The notes: a model not told the origin generated them from the sequence alone. A stretch of DNA of 64,000 bases from Aureibaculum marinum (GCF_003813905.1 NZ_RPFJ01000002.1:434001-498000), one strand, 5' to 3'; counted from the first letter of the stretch, positions 26,024-36,931 are shown. Made by a program: numbers and translations.

Positions 26024-28042
26024 ATGAAAAAATTAATCTCCTCAACATTATTATTTTTATTTCTCACCACAATTATCTTTGCCCAAGATGTAAAATTTGG
26101 GAAAGTCAGTAAACAAGAGTTACTAGAAAAATATTATCCTACTGACTCATCAGCTAATGCAGCAATTTTATATAAAAAAAGAATATCTTATTTCGATTAT
26201 ATTCAGAATAAAGGTTTTCAGTTAATCACAGAAGTTCATGAGCGTATTAAAATTTATAACAAGGAAGGTTACGATTGGGCTACCAAAAGAATTTCTTTAT
26301 ACCAAGGGGACGAAGATGAAAAAGTTTCTATAAAAGGAAATACTTATAATTTAAGTAACGGTAAAATCGAAAAAACGAAACTCAACAAAAAAGATATTTT
26401 TGAAGAAGATGTAAATGATTATTGGTATCGTAAAAAATTTACTATGCCTAATTTAGCTGAAGGCTGTATTGTTGAATGGGAATATTCTGTTACCTCACCT
26501 TATTATTCTCATATTGATGATATGGAATTACAGTCTTTTATACCTATTAAATATATAGAATCTAAGGTAGAAACACCAGAATATTTTGTATTTAAAAATG
26601 TAATGAAAGGCTACTATCCTATTAATTTAGAAAGAAGCACTAAATCGTCTTACATTACATTTAACTTTAAAGAAAGAACTGGAGGTAGCAGCTTTGCAAA
26701 CGGAAATGTTAAAACCAATTATAATCAAGAAAAAGTAAATTTCAAAACGAATGTAATAGAATGCACACTAAAAGATGTACCTGCATTAAAAGAAGAACCC
26801 TATGTTAACAACATTAATAATTATATAACTGCATTAAAATTTGAACTGACAAGTACAAAATTCCCTAATTCCAGTTTAAAGTTTTACAGTACTACATGGG
26901 AAGATGTGACTAAGACAATTTACCAAAACAGTAATTTTGGTGGACAACTTGATAAAAAATCACATTTTAAAGATGACTTAGCATCATTAATAAATTTAAC
27001 CGCTCCAGATAACGAAAAAATTGCCAAAATTTTCCAGTTTGTAAAAGAAAAAATCAAATGGAATAATTATAAAGGACTTTATACTATTGATGGTGTTAGA
27101 AAAGCTTATAAAGATGGAGTGGGCAATGTTGCAGAAATTAATTTGACGTTAGTAGCCATGTTACGTGAAGCAAATTTAAAGGCAAATCCTATTTTAATAA
27201 GCACAAGAGACCATGGCATTCCTATTTTTCCAACCAATGACGGGTTTAATTATGTAATTGCTGGCGTAGAAAGTGCTTCTGGGATAATATTACTAGATGC
27301 TACTGAAAAATACAGTACACCAAACATTCTCCCTCTGAGAGATTTAAACTGGAATGGTAGAATTGTAAGAGAAAATGGTAGTTCTAGTGAAATAAATCTT
27401 TTCCCAAAAAAAGCTGCTCAAAAGAATGTATTTCTAGTAGGAAAAATAGATAATGAAGGTAACTTTACTGGGCAAGAAAGATTAGGCCTTAGTAATTTAT
27501 TAGGTTTAAATGCCAGAAGTAAGAATAACAACGTTAATGAAAATGATTTAATTGGTATTTTCGAAAAAGAAAATGACAATATAGAAATTGATAAATTCAA
27601 AACCAATAATCAAGACAATATTTACAAACCCATTTATTATCAATTTAATTTTGAAAGTGATAATCAGGTAGAAATTATTGGTGATAAAATGTATTTTTCA
27701 CCATTATTTTATCACACAGAGAAGGAAAATCCTTTCAAGTTAGAAATCAGACAATTTCCTGTTGATTTCGGCACTCCTTTTCAAGAAAAATACAACGTAA
27801 CAGTAACACTGCCTGAAGGTTACAAAATTGAATCACTTCCAGAAAACGTATCATTTTCAACTGAAGATAATTTTGGTAACTATATGTTTATATGCAAAGC
27901 AATAGAACACAAACTTCAAATAGTGTCTACACTTAAAATGAATGTTCCTATTATAGCTCCAAACTATTACAGGTCTATAAAAGAACTTTATAAACAAATG
28001 ATAAACAAACAGTTAGAGAAAGTTGTACTTACAAAAATTTAA
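26024..28042 (+). CDS. DUF3857 / transglutaminase-like protein lacking the catalytic cysteine
   Basis: This 672-residue exported protein (signal peptide ending IIFAQ) has the same DUF3857 - transglutaminase-like - C-terminal domain order as its upstream neighbour. The active-site segment reads GVGNVAEINLTLVAML, so V369 stands where the neighbour has catalytic C328. The later His/Asp region survives in altered form (NYVIAGV, LLDATEKY). It is probably a catalytically dead paralogue with a binding or scaffold role. The stop overlaps the stop of a convergent small gene by 4 bases. No frameshift is seen, and the sequence is intact. Confidence 0.87.
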   Translation: MKKLISSTLLFLFLTTIIFAQDVKFGKVSKQELLEKYYPTDSSANAAILYKKRISYFDYIQNKGFQLITEVHERIKIYNKEGYDWATKRISLYQGDEDEKVSIKGNTYNLSNGKIEKTKLNKKDIFEEDVNDYWYRKKFTMPNLAEGCIVEWEYSVTSPYYSHIDDMELQSFIPIKYIESKVETPEYFVFKNVMKGYYPINLERSTKSSYITFNFKERTGGSSFANGNVKTNYNQEKVNFKTNVIECTLKDVPALKEEPYVNNINNYITALKFELTSTKFPNSSLKFYSTTWEDVTKTIYQNSNFGGQLDKKSHFKDDLASLINLTAPDNEKIAKIFQFVKEKIKWNNYKGLYTIDGVRKAYKDGVGNVAEINLTLVAMLREANLKANPILISTRDHGIPIFPTNDGFNYVIAGVESASGIILLDATEKYSTPNILPLRDLNWNGRIVRENGSSSEINLFPKKAAQKNVFLVGKIDNEGNFTGQERLGLSNLLGLNARSKNNNVNENDLIGIFEKENDNIEIDKFKTNNQDNIYKPIYYQFNFESDNQVEIIGDKMYFSPLFYHTEKENPFKLEIRQFPVDFGTPFQEKYNVTVTLPEGYKIESLPENVSFSTEDNFGNYMFICKAIEHKLQIVSTLKMNVPIIAPNYYRSIKELYKQMINKQLEKVVLTKI

Positions 28043-28155
28043 CATCCACAATCAGTACCACAACCAGACTTTTTCTTAGGCTTAAATAGAAATTTTCTTA
28101 TTAAAAAAAACAAGGCCAATGCTACTGCTATGTAAACTAAAATATTTTGAATCAT
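28039..28155 (-). CDS. FeoB-associated small Cys-rich membrane protein
   Basis: This 38-residue protein begins MIQNILVYIAVALALFFLIR, a single transmembrane helix. A basic stretch (KFLFKPKKKS) and a Cys-rich tail GCGTDCGC with three cysteines follow. That layout matches the FeoB-associated Cys-rich membrane protein family. The gene starts 4 bases after the feoB stop and is co-directional, so it is the third gene of a feoAB operon. It probably assists Fe2+ transport by FeoB, but the precise role is unproven in the family. Its 3' end overlaps the convergent DUF3857 gene by 4 bases. Confidence 0.85.
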   Translation of the reverse strand: MIQNILVYIAVALALFFLIRKFLFKPKKKSGCGTDCGC

Positions 28156-28159
28156 AATA

Positions 28160-30265
28160 TTAACTTAGAATTGTGAACGTGATAAAAGAGGCCACATAAG
28201 CCAAGGTAGTCATTCCAAAAAGCTGCAACAATGGCCATTTCCAGCCATTAGTTTCTTTTTTTACAATGGCCAATGTAGCGGCACATTGCATGGCAAAGGC
28301 ATAAAAAACTAATAATGACATCCCTACAGGAAAGCTAAAACGTTTTTGACCCGTTTCTGGATTAATTTCAGCTTCCATACGTTGTCTAATAGTATTACTT
28401 TCATCATCCTCAACACTATAAATAGTTGCTAAAGTTCCAACAAAAACTTCTCTCGCCGCAAAAGAAGTTAATAGTGCAATACCTATTTTCCAATCATATC
28501 CTAAAGGTTTTATAATAGGCTCTATAGTTTTGCCAGCAATTCCTATATAAGAATTTTCTAGTTTATAACTCGCTATCATATGATCAATATCTTCTTGGCT
28601 TAACTGAGTATTTTCAACCTGTTTATTTATAGTTTCTTCAGCATTTTTAAAAGCTGTTGGTCCATTGGAAGCCAAGAACCAAAGTATAATAGAAATGGCT
28701 AATATAATTTTTCCTGCTCCAAATACAAAAGCCTTAGTTTTTTGTACAACATTAAAACCAACATTTTTTAACGATGGTATTTTATATGCAGGCATTTCAA
28801 TAACAAAAAAGCTCTTTCCTTTTACTTTTAAAGTTTTGCTTAATAACCAGCCAGATGTAATAGCGGCTGTAAACCCTAATAGATATAAACACATTAATGC
28901 TAACCCTTGTAAACTAAACACCCCCAAGACACGTTGTTGAGGAATAATTAGAGCAATTAAAATTGCATAAACGGGTAAACGTGCAGAACAAGTTATAAAG
29001 GGAGTAACCAATATAGTAACCAACCTCTCTTTCCATCCTTCAATATTTCTTGCGGCCATAATAGCAGGAATTGCACAAGCCGTACCAGAAACTAGTGGAA
29101 CCACACTTTTACCACTCATACCAAACTGACGCATAATTTTATCCATTAAAAAAACAACTCTACTCATATAGCCTGTTTCTTCAAGAATACCAATTAACAA
29201 AAATAAAATAGCAATTTGTGGAATAAAAATAACTACCCCACCAATACCTGGAATTATACCTTCAGCCAATAAATTAGTAAATACACCTGCTGGAAGTTGA
29301 TTTTTGGTCCATTCGCTTAAATTAGCAAATGTGGCATCTATTAAGTCCATGGGCATGGTTGCCCAATCAAAAATAGATTGAAAAATTAATAATAATATGG
29401 TAGCAAAAATAACATAACCAAAAACCCTATGCGTCAATACTTTATCTATTTTATGCCGTAAACCGGTTGCTTCTTCTGCATTTACTTCGTATGTCTTTTT
29501 TAAAATATTATTGATGTATTGATAGCGTAGAATAGTTTCTCTATTCTGCATTTTTTTTAACCTAATGGGATCTGTTTTAAAATCGTTAATCCGATTTATA
29601 AATTTTTCAGGAACCGAAGTTAGATTATGATTTTGAGTAATTAAAAGCCAAGCTTTGTACATAGAAGTATCACTAAACTTTTCTTTTAATTCTTTAAAAA
29701 ATGAAGCATCTATCCTATCAGCAATTTCGGCAATTTTAAGTGTATTGGCTTTTTTATAATTTAATATTGCCTTTTTTACCTCCTCAATACCTATTCTTTT
29801 TCGAGCACTGACTAAAATCACTTCTGATTTTAATTCTTTTTTTAGCAATTCTATATCTAAAGAAATACCTTTCTTTTTCATCCTGTCAGACATATTAACT
29901 ACTAAAATAGCAGGTATTTCTAAATCTTTAATTTGGCTAAATAAAAATAAATTCCTTTTTAAGTTCTCAACATCAGCTACTACAACTACTACATCAGGAT
30001 AATTACTTTTATCAATACTTAAAAAAGTTTGTAAAACAATATTTTCATCTAAACTGGAAGGATTAATACTATACGTTCCTGGTAAGTCTGTAATATTAGC
30101 CTTAGTTTTATTATCTAATTTTGCGATGCCTGTTTTTTTCTCTACCGTTACCCCTGGGTAATTGCTTACCTTTTGATTTAAACCAGTTAACTGATTAAAC
30201 AAGAGTGACTTACCGGTATTTGGATTGCCGACTAGAGCAACATTTATGACTTCAGAATGTCGCAT
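28160..30265 (-). CDS. feoB: Ferrous iron transport protein B
   Basis: This 701-residue inner-membrane Fe2+ transporter has an N-terminal G-protein domain: G1 GNPNTGKS at about 13-20, G3 DLPGTYSI at about 59-66, G4 NMSDR at about 124-128. A helical GDI domain follows, then a membrane part with two Gate regions. The conserved Cys in SGTACAIPAIMA and TPFITCSARLPVY are present. The start ATG lies within the feoA 3' end (22-base overlap), implying translational coupling. It is followed by the small Cys-rich protein gene. I see no clear Fur box, so regulation cannot be stated. Confidence 0.96.
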   Translation of the reverse strand: MRHSEVINVALVGNPNTGKSLLFNQLTGLNQKVSNYPGVTVEKKTGIAKLDNKTKANITDLPGTYSINPSSLDENIVLQTFLSIDKSNYPDVVVVVADVENLKRNLFLFSQIKDLEIPAILVVNMSDRMKKKGISLDIELLKKELKSEVILVSARKRIGIEEVKKAILNYKKANTLKIAEIADRIDASFFKELKEKFSDTSMYKAWLLITQNHNLTSVPEKFINRINDFKTDPIRLKKMQNRETILRYQYINNILKKTYEVNAEEATGLRHKIDKVLTHRVFGYVIFATILLLIFQSIFDWATMPMDLIDATFANLSEWTKNQLPAGVFTNLLAEGIIPGIGGVVIFIPQIAILFLLIGILEETGYMSRVVFLMDKIMRQFGMSGKSVVPLVSGTACAIPAIMAARNIEGWKERLVTILVTPFITCSARLPVYAILIALIIPQQRVLGVFSLQGLALMCLYLLGFTAAITSGWLLSKTLKVKGKSFFVIEMPAYKIPSLKNVGFNVVQKTKAFVFGAGKIILAISIILWFLASNGPTAFKNAEETINKQVENTQLSQEDIDHMIASYKLENSYIGIAGKTIEPIIKPLGYDWKIGIALLTSFAAREVFVGTLATIYSVEDDESNTIRQRMEAEINPETGQKRFSFPVGMSLLVFYAFAMQCAATLAIVKKETNGWKWPLLQLFGMTTLAYVASFITFTILS

Positions 30266-30498
30266 AAATTTTTTATTTTGGTAACTTTTATAAGCGAAGC
30301 TGTCTCTTTTCTTATAGCTAAATGACTTCCATTTACTTTAATGTATAAAGGATCTTTTAAAGGTGCTATTTGTAGTAATTCTACCTCTTTGCCTGGTAAA
30401 CACCCCATTTCTAAAAGTTTTAAAGGTACACTATCAAAGGGAATCTCTTCAATTATCCCAATTTCTCCGACTATAAAATCTGCTAAAGTTGAATACAA
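30244..30498 (-). CDS. feoA: Ferrous iron transport protein A
   Basis: This 84-residue SH3-like cytoplasmic protein begins MYSTLADFIVGEIGIIEEI and contains the FeoA core (LLEMGCLPGKEVELLQIAPLKDPLYIKV). It modulates FeoB, probably through its GTPase domain. It is the first gene of the feoA-feoB-small-protein operon and overlaps feoB by 22 bases. Confidence 0.93.
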   Translation of the reverse strand: MYSTLADFIVGEIGIIEEIPFDSVPLKLLEMGCLPGKEVELLQIAPLKDPLYIKVNGSHLAIRKETASLIKVTKIKNLCDILKS

Positions 30499-30594
30499 TT
30501 TTTATTTAGATTGATTATAAATACTGTGCGAAAATACGTAATTTTTAATAAACTGAAGTGATAAATATCATGAAGTAATTCAATTTAATAATTT

Positions 30595-31269
30595 TTACTT
30601 ATTTTTTTTCAACAATTCAATATCTTTTATAATTTGTTGGATATCTTCTTTATTGGTACCATCATAATATCCTCTAATTTGACGGTCTTTATCTACCAAA
30701 ATAAACTGCTCTGTATGAATAAAGTCTTGGGCACCACCATCACCTTCATCTAAAACAGCAAAATAGGATTTTCTTGCTAAGTTATAAATTTGTTTTTTAT
30801 CTCCTGTAACCAAATTCCATTTACTGTCAATTACACCTTTCTTATCTGCATATGCCCTCAAAACAGAAACACTATCAATATCAGGTGTTACTGAGTGAGA
30901 TAGAAATTTTACCGTACTATCATTTTTAAAATACTCCTGCAAATCACTCATATTGGTAGTCATCACTGGACATATGGTCTGACATCTTGTAAAAAAGAAA
31001 TCAGCTACATATATTTTATTTTCATAATCTTTTTGGGTAATAATTTCTCCATTTTGATTGATTAATTTAAAGTCTGCAATTTTATGATTGTATCTAATAT
31101 GCTTGACAGAATCATCAACCAATCTTGGATTAACATCGGCAGGGTTGTAAACCGGTAATTTCTTTTTAGGAGTTAATAGAAAAACACCAATTATCACTAA
31201 AATCACAAACAGAACTCCAATTCTTAGTATAGTTGGAACCGATTTTTTAAAGAATGATAAATCCATCAC
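30595..31269 (-). CDS. SCO1/SenC-family copper-binding thioredoxin-fold protein
   Basis: This 224-residue protein has one N-terminal membrane anchor (about residues 15-31) and a periplasmic thioredoxin fold. The copper-binding CxxxC lies in TRCQTICPVM, with a downstream His in FIHTEQFILVD. SCO proteins deliver copper to the CuA site of cytochrome oxidase or act as thiol redox partners. The length is normal. It is upstream of and divergent from the M1-fragment gene, and downstream genes are the feo operon. No cytochrome oxidase genes lie in this window. Confidence 0.92.
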   Translation of the reverse strand: MMDLSFFKKSVPTILRIGVLFVILVIIGVFLLTPKKKLPVYNPADVNPRLVDDSVKHIRYNHKIADFKLINQNGEIITQKDYENKIYVADFFFTRCQTICPVMTTNMSDLQEYFKNDSTVKFLSHSVTPDIDSVSVLRAYADKKGVIDSKWNLVTGDKKQIYNLARKSYFAVLDEGDGGAQDFIHTEQFILVDKDRQIRGYYDGTNKEDIQQIIKDIELLKKNK

Positions 31270-31279
31270 ATTTTTTTTA

Positions 31280-31287
31280 TATCTTTG
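31280..31287 (+). promoter_or_regulatory. Candidate -7 element for the M1-fragment gene
   Basis: TATCTTTG matches TAnnTTTG exactly. It overlaps an alternative start codon at 31285, which supports translation from the ATG at 31330. Confidence 0.4.
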
Positions 31288-31329
31288 GGGCTACTTTGCT
31301 TCTCCCAACCTTTTGCAAAGTTATTGTTT

Positions 31330-32259
31330 ATGAAGAAAAAATTACCCCTAATTCTAATAATTTTTTCATGTTTATCTTTTAGTCAAGAGAATTTAAATAT
31401 ACATGATATTTATCTTCAGGAATTAATTACACTTTCTGATGATGAATCAGTTATTAATATTGACTCAGAAGATTTAGAGTGGCGTAAAGCTACCGTTGAA
31501 AAAATTACAAACGAACATTATAAAGAACCCAGTTTTTTAAAAATGGCTATGGTGTTACATATGCTAAAATATAAATTGGGTGACGAGAACTTTTCTAATA
31601 GTATAGACGCATACCTATTAAAGTTAAATGAAAATAATAGTACTGTTTCCATTAAAGATTTTCAACAATCTACCGAAGAATTAACAGGAGAAGATTTATC
31701 TGATTTTTTTAATGATTGGACTGTTGGTAAAGGATTTCCTTCATACGAAATAACTTGGTTTCAGAGTAAAAAAAATAATGAAATTAATATTATAGTGTCA
31801 CAAACGCAATCTGACACATCAGTATCTTTCTTTGAAATGCCTATACCTATAAAGGTAAGTAATAGCGATGGCGACTCACTAATAATAAGACTTAAACTTT
31901 CTGAAAATAAACAGAGTTTTACAGGAATGGTGCCTTTTCAAATAGATCAGGTTGAAGTAGACCCAGAATATCACATTATTAGTAAAAATAACAGCGTTAA
32001 AAACGGGGTTGATCAAGAGGTTCTAAGCAGTAATATTTCTTTATACCCTAATCCAACTAAAAATGCTATAAACATTCAAAATAATAGTGATGCAATTGTA
32101 GAAAAAGTATCTATTTACAATATGTTAGGTAAATTAGTATTAGAAGAAAGTAATCCGCTGCTAGCCATTAATTTAAAACCACTTTCATTTGGTATACATT
32201 TAGTAAAAATAGAAACCAATCAAGGGGTTTTACACAAAACAATACTAAAAGAAGAATAA
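31330..32259 (+). CDS. T9SS-secreted protein made of the C-terminal part of an M1 aminopeptidase, no catalytic domain
   Basis: From this ATG the protein has 309 residues, with a signal peptide to about residue 19 (SCLSFSQ). Residues about 65-215 resemble the region just after the HExxH domain in M1 aminopeptidases (MAMVLHMLKYKLGDENF, LTGEDLSDFFNDWTVGKGFP). Residues about 235-309 form a T9SS sorting domain (SLYPNPTKNAINI, YNMLGKLVLEE). No HExxH or GxMEN motif occurs, and the upstream sequence belongs to a different gene on the other strand, so this is a separate short gene. It could be a domesticated binding module or a remnant with a newly joined signal peptide. Confidence 0.75.
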   Translation: MKKKLPLILIIFSCLSFSQENLNIHDIYLQELITLSDDESVINIDSEDLEWRKATVEKITNEHYKEPSFLKMAMVLHMLKYKLGDENFSNSIDAYLLKLNENNSTVSIKDFQQSTEELTGEDLSDFFNDWTVGKGFPSYEITWFQSKKNNEINIIVSQTQSDTSVSFFEMPIPIKVSNSDGDSLIIRLKLSENKQSFTGMVPFQIDQVEVDPEYHIISKNNSVKNGVDQEVLSSNISLYPNPTKNAINIQNNSDAIVEKVSIYNMLGKLVLEESNPLLAINLKPLSFGIHLVKIETNQGVLHKTILKEE

Positions 32260-32429
32260 TTTTCAACCTATAGATTAAAGTAAAACTTGTTGAAACTTCA
32301 ACTATTCTGAGTAAAAGATTTATACTATTAAATTCATAACATTTTTTAATTCAGACATCTATATTTAAACGTAATCATTTTAACAAACATTTTACGTAAC
32401 ACATTTTAATCTAATTATTTATAAAACCT

Positions 32430-32437
32430 TACATTTG
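32430..32437 (+). promoter_or_regulatory. Candidate -7 element for rseP
   Basis: TACATTTG matches TAnnTTTG, 31 bases upstream of the rseP start. The remaining part of the 209-base gap 32260-32468 shows no gene. Confidence 0.35.
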
Positions 32438-32468
32438 CAAACTGATTTTTAAAACGATTTTATAGAAG

Positions 32469-33818
32469 ATGGAGATATTTATTAAGGTTTCACAATTTGT
32501 ATTAAGCTTATCAATATTAATAGTATTACACGAACTTGGGCATTATATTCCTGCTAAAATATTTAAAACTCGCGTAGAAAAATTCTATTTATTTTTTGAC
32601 TATAAGTTTTCACTTTTCAAAAAGAAAATTGGAGAAACTGTTTACGGTATAGGATGGATTCCATTAGGTGGATATGTAAAAATAGCTGGTATGATAGACG
32701 AAAGTATGGATACTGAGCAAATGAAAGAAGAACCTAAACCTTGGGAATTTCGTTCTAAACCAGCTTGGCAACGCTTAATTATTATGTTAGGTGGCGTTAC
32801 TGTAAATTTTCTATTAGGTATTTTCATTTATATTCTAATGATGAATATTTGGGGTGAAAAGTATTTGCCAACTGAAAATTTAAAAGATGGTATTTGGGTT
32901 CAAAATGAACTTGGTGAAGAACTAGGCTTACAAACAGGTGATAAAGTTCTTTCAATTGATGGTGAAAAAATAGAAAGATTCAGCAGTCTTTTTATTGAAT
33001 TTGTTAATGGAAACTCATACACTATTGAAAGAAATAATGAAATAATTGAAAAAGAAATTCCTGTAGATTTTATTTCAAAATTGGTAGATACTGAAAAAGA
33101 AGACGCTAATTTCTTAGCCCTTAGAATTCCATTTTTTATTGGCAATGTAATAGATACTCTACAAAATGCAAATAGTGGTTTAAAAGCCAAAGATATTGTT
33201 GTTGCAATAAACGATAAACCTATAAAATATTTTGATGAAGCTGAAACTGAATTCAACAAATATAAAAACGAAACAGTAACACTTACAGTAAAACGAGAAA
33301 GCCAAACAAAAGATATTGATGTAAAATTAGATGATAATGGTAAAATAGGTGTACAAATAGCCATGATGCCTGAAAGTGACTTGGAAAAATTAGGCTATTA
33401 TAGTTTTGAAACCAAAACATATAATTTTATAGAAGCAATTCCTGTAGGAATTAACAAAGCGTGGACAACGTTTTCTAGCTACCTAAAACAACTTAAAAAG
33501 ATATTCAACCCTAGTACTGGAGCTTATAAAGGTTTAGGAGGATTTATATCTATTGGAAGCATTTTCCCATCTACATGGGACTGGCAAACATTTTTAAGCA
33601 TCACAGCATTTTTATCAATAATGTTAGGAGTTATGAATTTACTACCAATACCAGCTCTAGATGGTGGTCATGTAGTTTTTACTTTATACGAAATGATTTC
33701 AGGTAGAAAACCTAGCGATAAATTTTTAGAATATGCCCAAGTTGCAGGTTTTATATTTTTAATAGCCTTACTATTATTCGCTAACGGAAACGATATATAC
33801 AGACATCTATTTAAATAA
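32469..33818 (+). CDS. rseP: Site-2 protease RseP (M50 family)
   Basis: This 449-residue inner-membrane zinc protease cuts anti-sigma factors and signal-peptide remnants within the membrane. HELGH at residues 21-25 is in the first helix, two PDZ-like domains lie between about 110 and 300, and the third zinc ligand is in LLPIPALDGGHVVF near residue 400. A final transmembrane helix follows. The length is normal for RseP. It appears to be transcribed alone, with a terminator directly after it. Confidence 0.95.
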   Translation: MEIFIKVSQFVLSLSILIVLHELGHYIPAKIFKTRVEKFYLFFDYKFSLFKKKIGETVYGIGWIPLGGYVKIAGMIDESMDTEQMKEEPKPWEFRSKPAWQRLIIMLGGVTVNFLLGIFIYILMMNIWGEKYLPTENLKDGIWVQNELGEELGLQTGDKVLSIDGEKIERFSSLFIEFVNGNSYTIERNNEIIEKEIPVDFISKLVDTEKEDANFLALRIPFFIGNVIDTLQNANSGLKAKDIVVAINDKPIKYFDEAETEFNKYKNETVTLTVKRESQTKDIDVKLDDNGKIGVQIAMMPESDLEKLGYYSFETKTYNFIEAIPVGINKAWTTFSSYLKQLKKIFNPSTGAYKGLGGFISIGSIFPSTWDWQTFLSITAFLSIMLGVMNLLPIPALDGGHVVFTLYEMISGRKPSDKFLEYAQVAGFIFLIALLLFANGNDIYRHLFK

Positions 33819-33840
33819 TAGATTTTATTATAAAACATTA

Positions 33841-33872
33841 AAAAATGCCACTTAAAAATAAGTGGCATTTTT
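33841..33872. terminator. Bidirectional terminator between rseP and the M48 gene
   Basis: A perfect 14-bp stem (AAAAATGCCACTTA and its complement, loop AAAA) with built-in A and T runs lies between convergent genes. Confidence 0.88.
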
Positions 33873-33896
33873 TATGTAGTAATAGTAAATATTATT

Positions 33897-34670
33897 TTAT
33901 TTCTTAGCATCTTGTTTTTCAGCCCATTCTTTAGCACGTTTAGCACGTTTAGCTGAACCTGGATGAGACGAAGTCAAAGAGCCTTTACCTCCATCTACAC
34001 TTAAATTAGCCAACTTTTGAAAAGCCCCATGCATAGCGTGATAATTCATGTTGTGCTTAACCATGAATTGAAATCCATATTTGTCAGAAGCCGACTCATG
34101 TGTTTGAGAAAATTGAGCATTTACAACATTTTCAACAAAATTACCAATTTCTTTGTCTGCTAAAATTTTACCTCCATTTGAATTTGCAATTGCAACATCT
34201 TTAGCAGCAGATATCGCATAAGCTGATTGATATCTCTTTTTAGAATGTCCCAGCTTTACATGACCAATTTCATGACCAATAACGCTTAATATTTCATCGT
34301 CAGTCATCAAATCCATTAAACCAGCCATTACCCTAACACTACCATCTGGCGTTGCAAAAGCATTGACATCAACTACAAGATATACTTTAAAATTTAAGTC
34401 CAAGCCATCTTCATTATCAAGGCCTTTAACCAATTTAGCCAATCTGTCTGCATAAGGGTTTCCGGCATCGGCTATGGGATTATTCTCATCCATCCATTTT
34501 ACAGATTGTAGTGACAACACTGCCATTTCATCGTCAGAAAGTGTTGCTGCCTTGGCTACTTTTTTAGCTGCTTCAACATTTTTAGATTTACCTAATACCT
34601 TACCAAATTGTGCATTAGCATTGATCACAACAAGCATCAAAGATGCAATTATAAATTTCGATTTACACAT
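33897..34670 (-). CDS. M48-family metalloprotease, exported
   Basis: From this ATG the protein has 257 residues, with a signal peptide (MCKSKFIIASLMLVVINANA). The more upstream ATG at 34703 would put charged residues before the signal. The zinc motif HEIGHVKLGH follows an 'ILSVIG' segment, and the third ligand region is the downstream SASDKYGFQFM. It resembles LoiP/YggG-type periplasmic M48 proteases that act on envelope proteins. No lipobox is seen. It shares a bidirectional terminator with rseP. Confidence 0.9.
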   Translation of the reverse strand: MCKSKFIIASLMLVVINANAQFGKVLGKSKNVEAAKKVAKAATLSDDEMAVLSLQSVKWMDENNPIADAGNPYADRLAKLVKGLDNEDGLDLNFKVYLVVDVNAFATPDGSVRVMAGLMDLMTDDEILSVIGHEIGHVKLGHSKKRYQSAYAISAAKDVAIANSNGGKILADKEIGNFVENVVNAQFSQTHESASDKYGFQFMVKHNMNYHAMHGAFQKLANLSVDGGKGSLTSSHPGSAKRAKRAKEWAEKQDAKK

Positions 34671-34860
34671 AATAATTTCGTTAGTTTTCTTTGAAAAGTT
34701 CATACTTATTAATTTAGATTATTTAGTTGGAGATATAACAATGAAGTAATACATCTACCACTTAATTTATAAATACAAAACTGAATATAAAAAGAGTCGA
34801 AATTTAACCTAGTAGTAGTGAATTCTCAGCCACTGAATATTGGGGGATTAAAAACTATAT

Positions 34861-34895
34861 AAATAAAAAAACCTCAATGATTTTTCATTGAGGTT
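34861..34895 (-). terminator. Terminator after atpC
   Basis: On the minus strand an 11-bp stem (AACCTCAATGA / TCATTGAGGTT) with a 4-base loop is followed by a U-rich run. It lies 27 bases after the atpC stop. Confidence 0.85.
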
Positions 34896-34921
34896 AATAA
34901 ATTAAAACTTTAGTAGATTTG

Positions 34922-35215
34922 CTAATCTGCTAAAACAATTACTTTATTATCTTTTAATTCTACGGTTCCTGATTTAATAGGGAAAACTAAAATTTTATCA
35001 TCATCAGGATGTTTTTGGAAGCTTCCTGTAAATTTCTCAAAAGCCTTTTGGTTTTGTGTATGGGTATATACTTTAACAACCCCCTCTTTTAACAAAGACA
35101 CTATTGCAGCGTGCTTATTAAGCATGTGAAATTCACCTTCAACACCTGGTACGGCTACTGAATCAACTTCTGCATTAAATATAACAGCTTCTGGACTTAC
35201 TATTTCTAAGTTCAT
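34922..35215 (-). CDS. atpC: ATP synthase epsilon subunit
   Basis: This 97-residue F1 central-stalk subunit consists of the beta-sandwich domain (MNLEIVSPEAVIFNAEVDSV, VPGVEGEFHMLNKHAAIVSLL). It ends soon after that domain and lacks the long C-terminal helical hairpin of E. coli epsilon, as is usual in Bacteroidetes. It lies 20 bases downstream of atpD. Confidence 0.95.
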   Translation of the reverse strand: MNLEIVSPEAVIFNAEVDSVAVPGVEGEFHMLNKHAAIVSLLKEGVVKVYTHTQNQKAFEKFTGSFQKHPDDDKILVFPIKSGTVELKDNKVIVLAD

Positions 35216-35235
35216 AATATTTTAATATTTAAAAT

Positions 35236-36747
<1,512 letters not shown>

Positions 36748-36840
36748 TTATAATTATTTTGGTTTCATTTTAAATTTGAACACAATTACTACCTTATACA
36801 CAAAAACTAAGGAGTAAAATATTCTCGTTTTTACGAGCTG

Positions 36841-36848
36841 CAAAGGTA
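36841..36848 (-). promoter_or_regulatory. Candidate -7 element for atpD-atpC
   Basis: On the minus strand TACCTTTG matches TAnnTTTG and predicts a leader of about 90 bases. The leader begins with a small CTCGT/ACGAG hairpin at 36824-36837. Confidence 0.45.
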
Positions 36849-36931
36849 AATTATTTATACTTATTGTAAAAGTGTTTTTTTAAATTATTTTTAAACCTAT
36901 TAGTTTGATTATCAACACAAATTATAAACAC

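Noticed and set aside
32900-33364. 154-codon minus-strand open frame inside rseP
   Set aside because: It is opposite the PDZ region of rseP and rich in Ser, Phe and Ile, as expected for a shadow of Lys/Glu/Asn-rich coding sequence.
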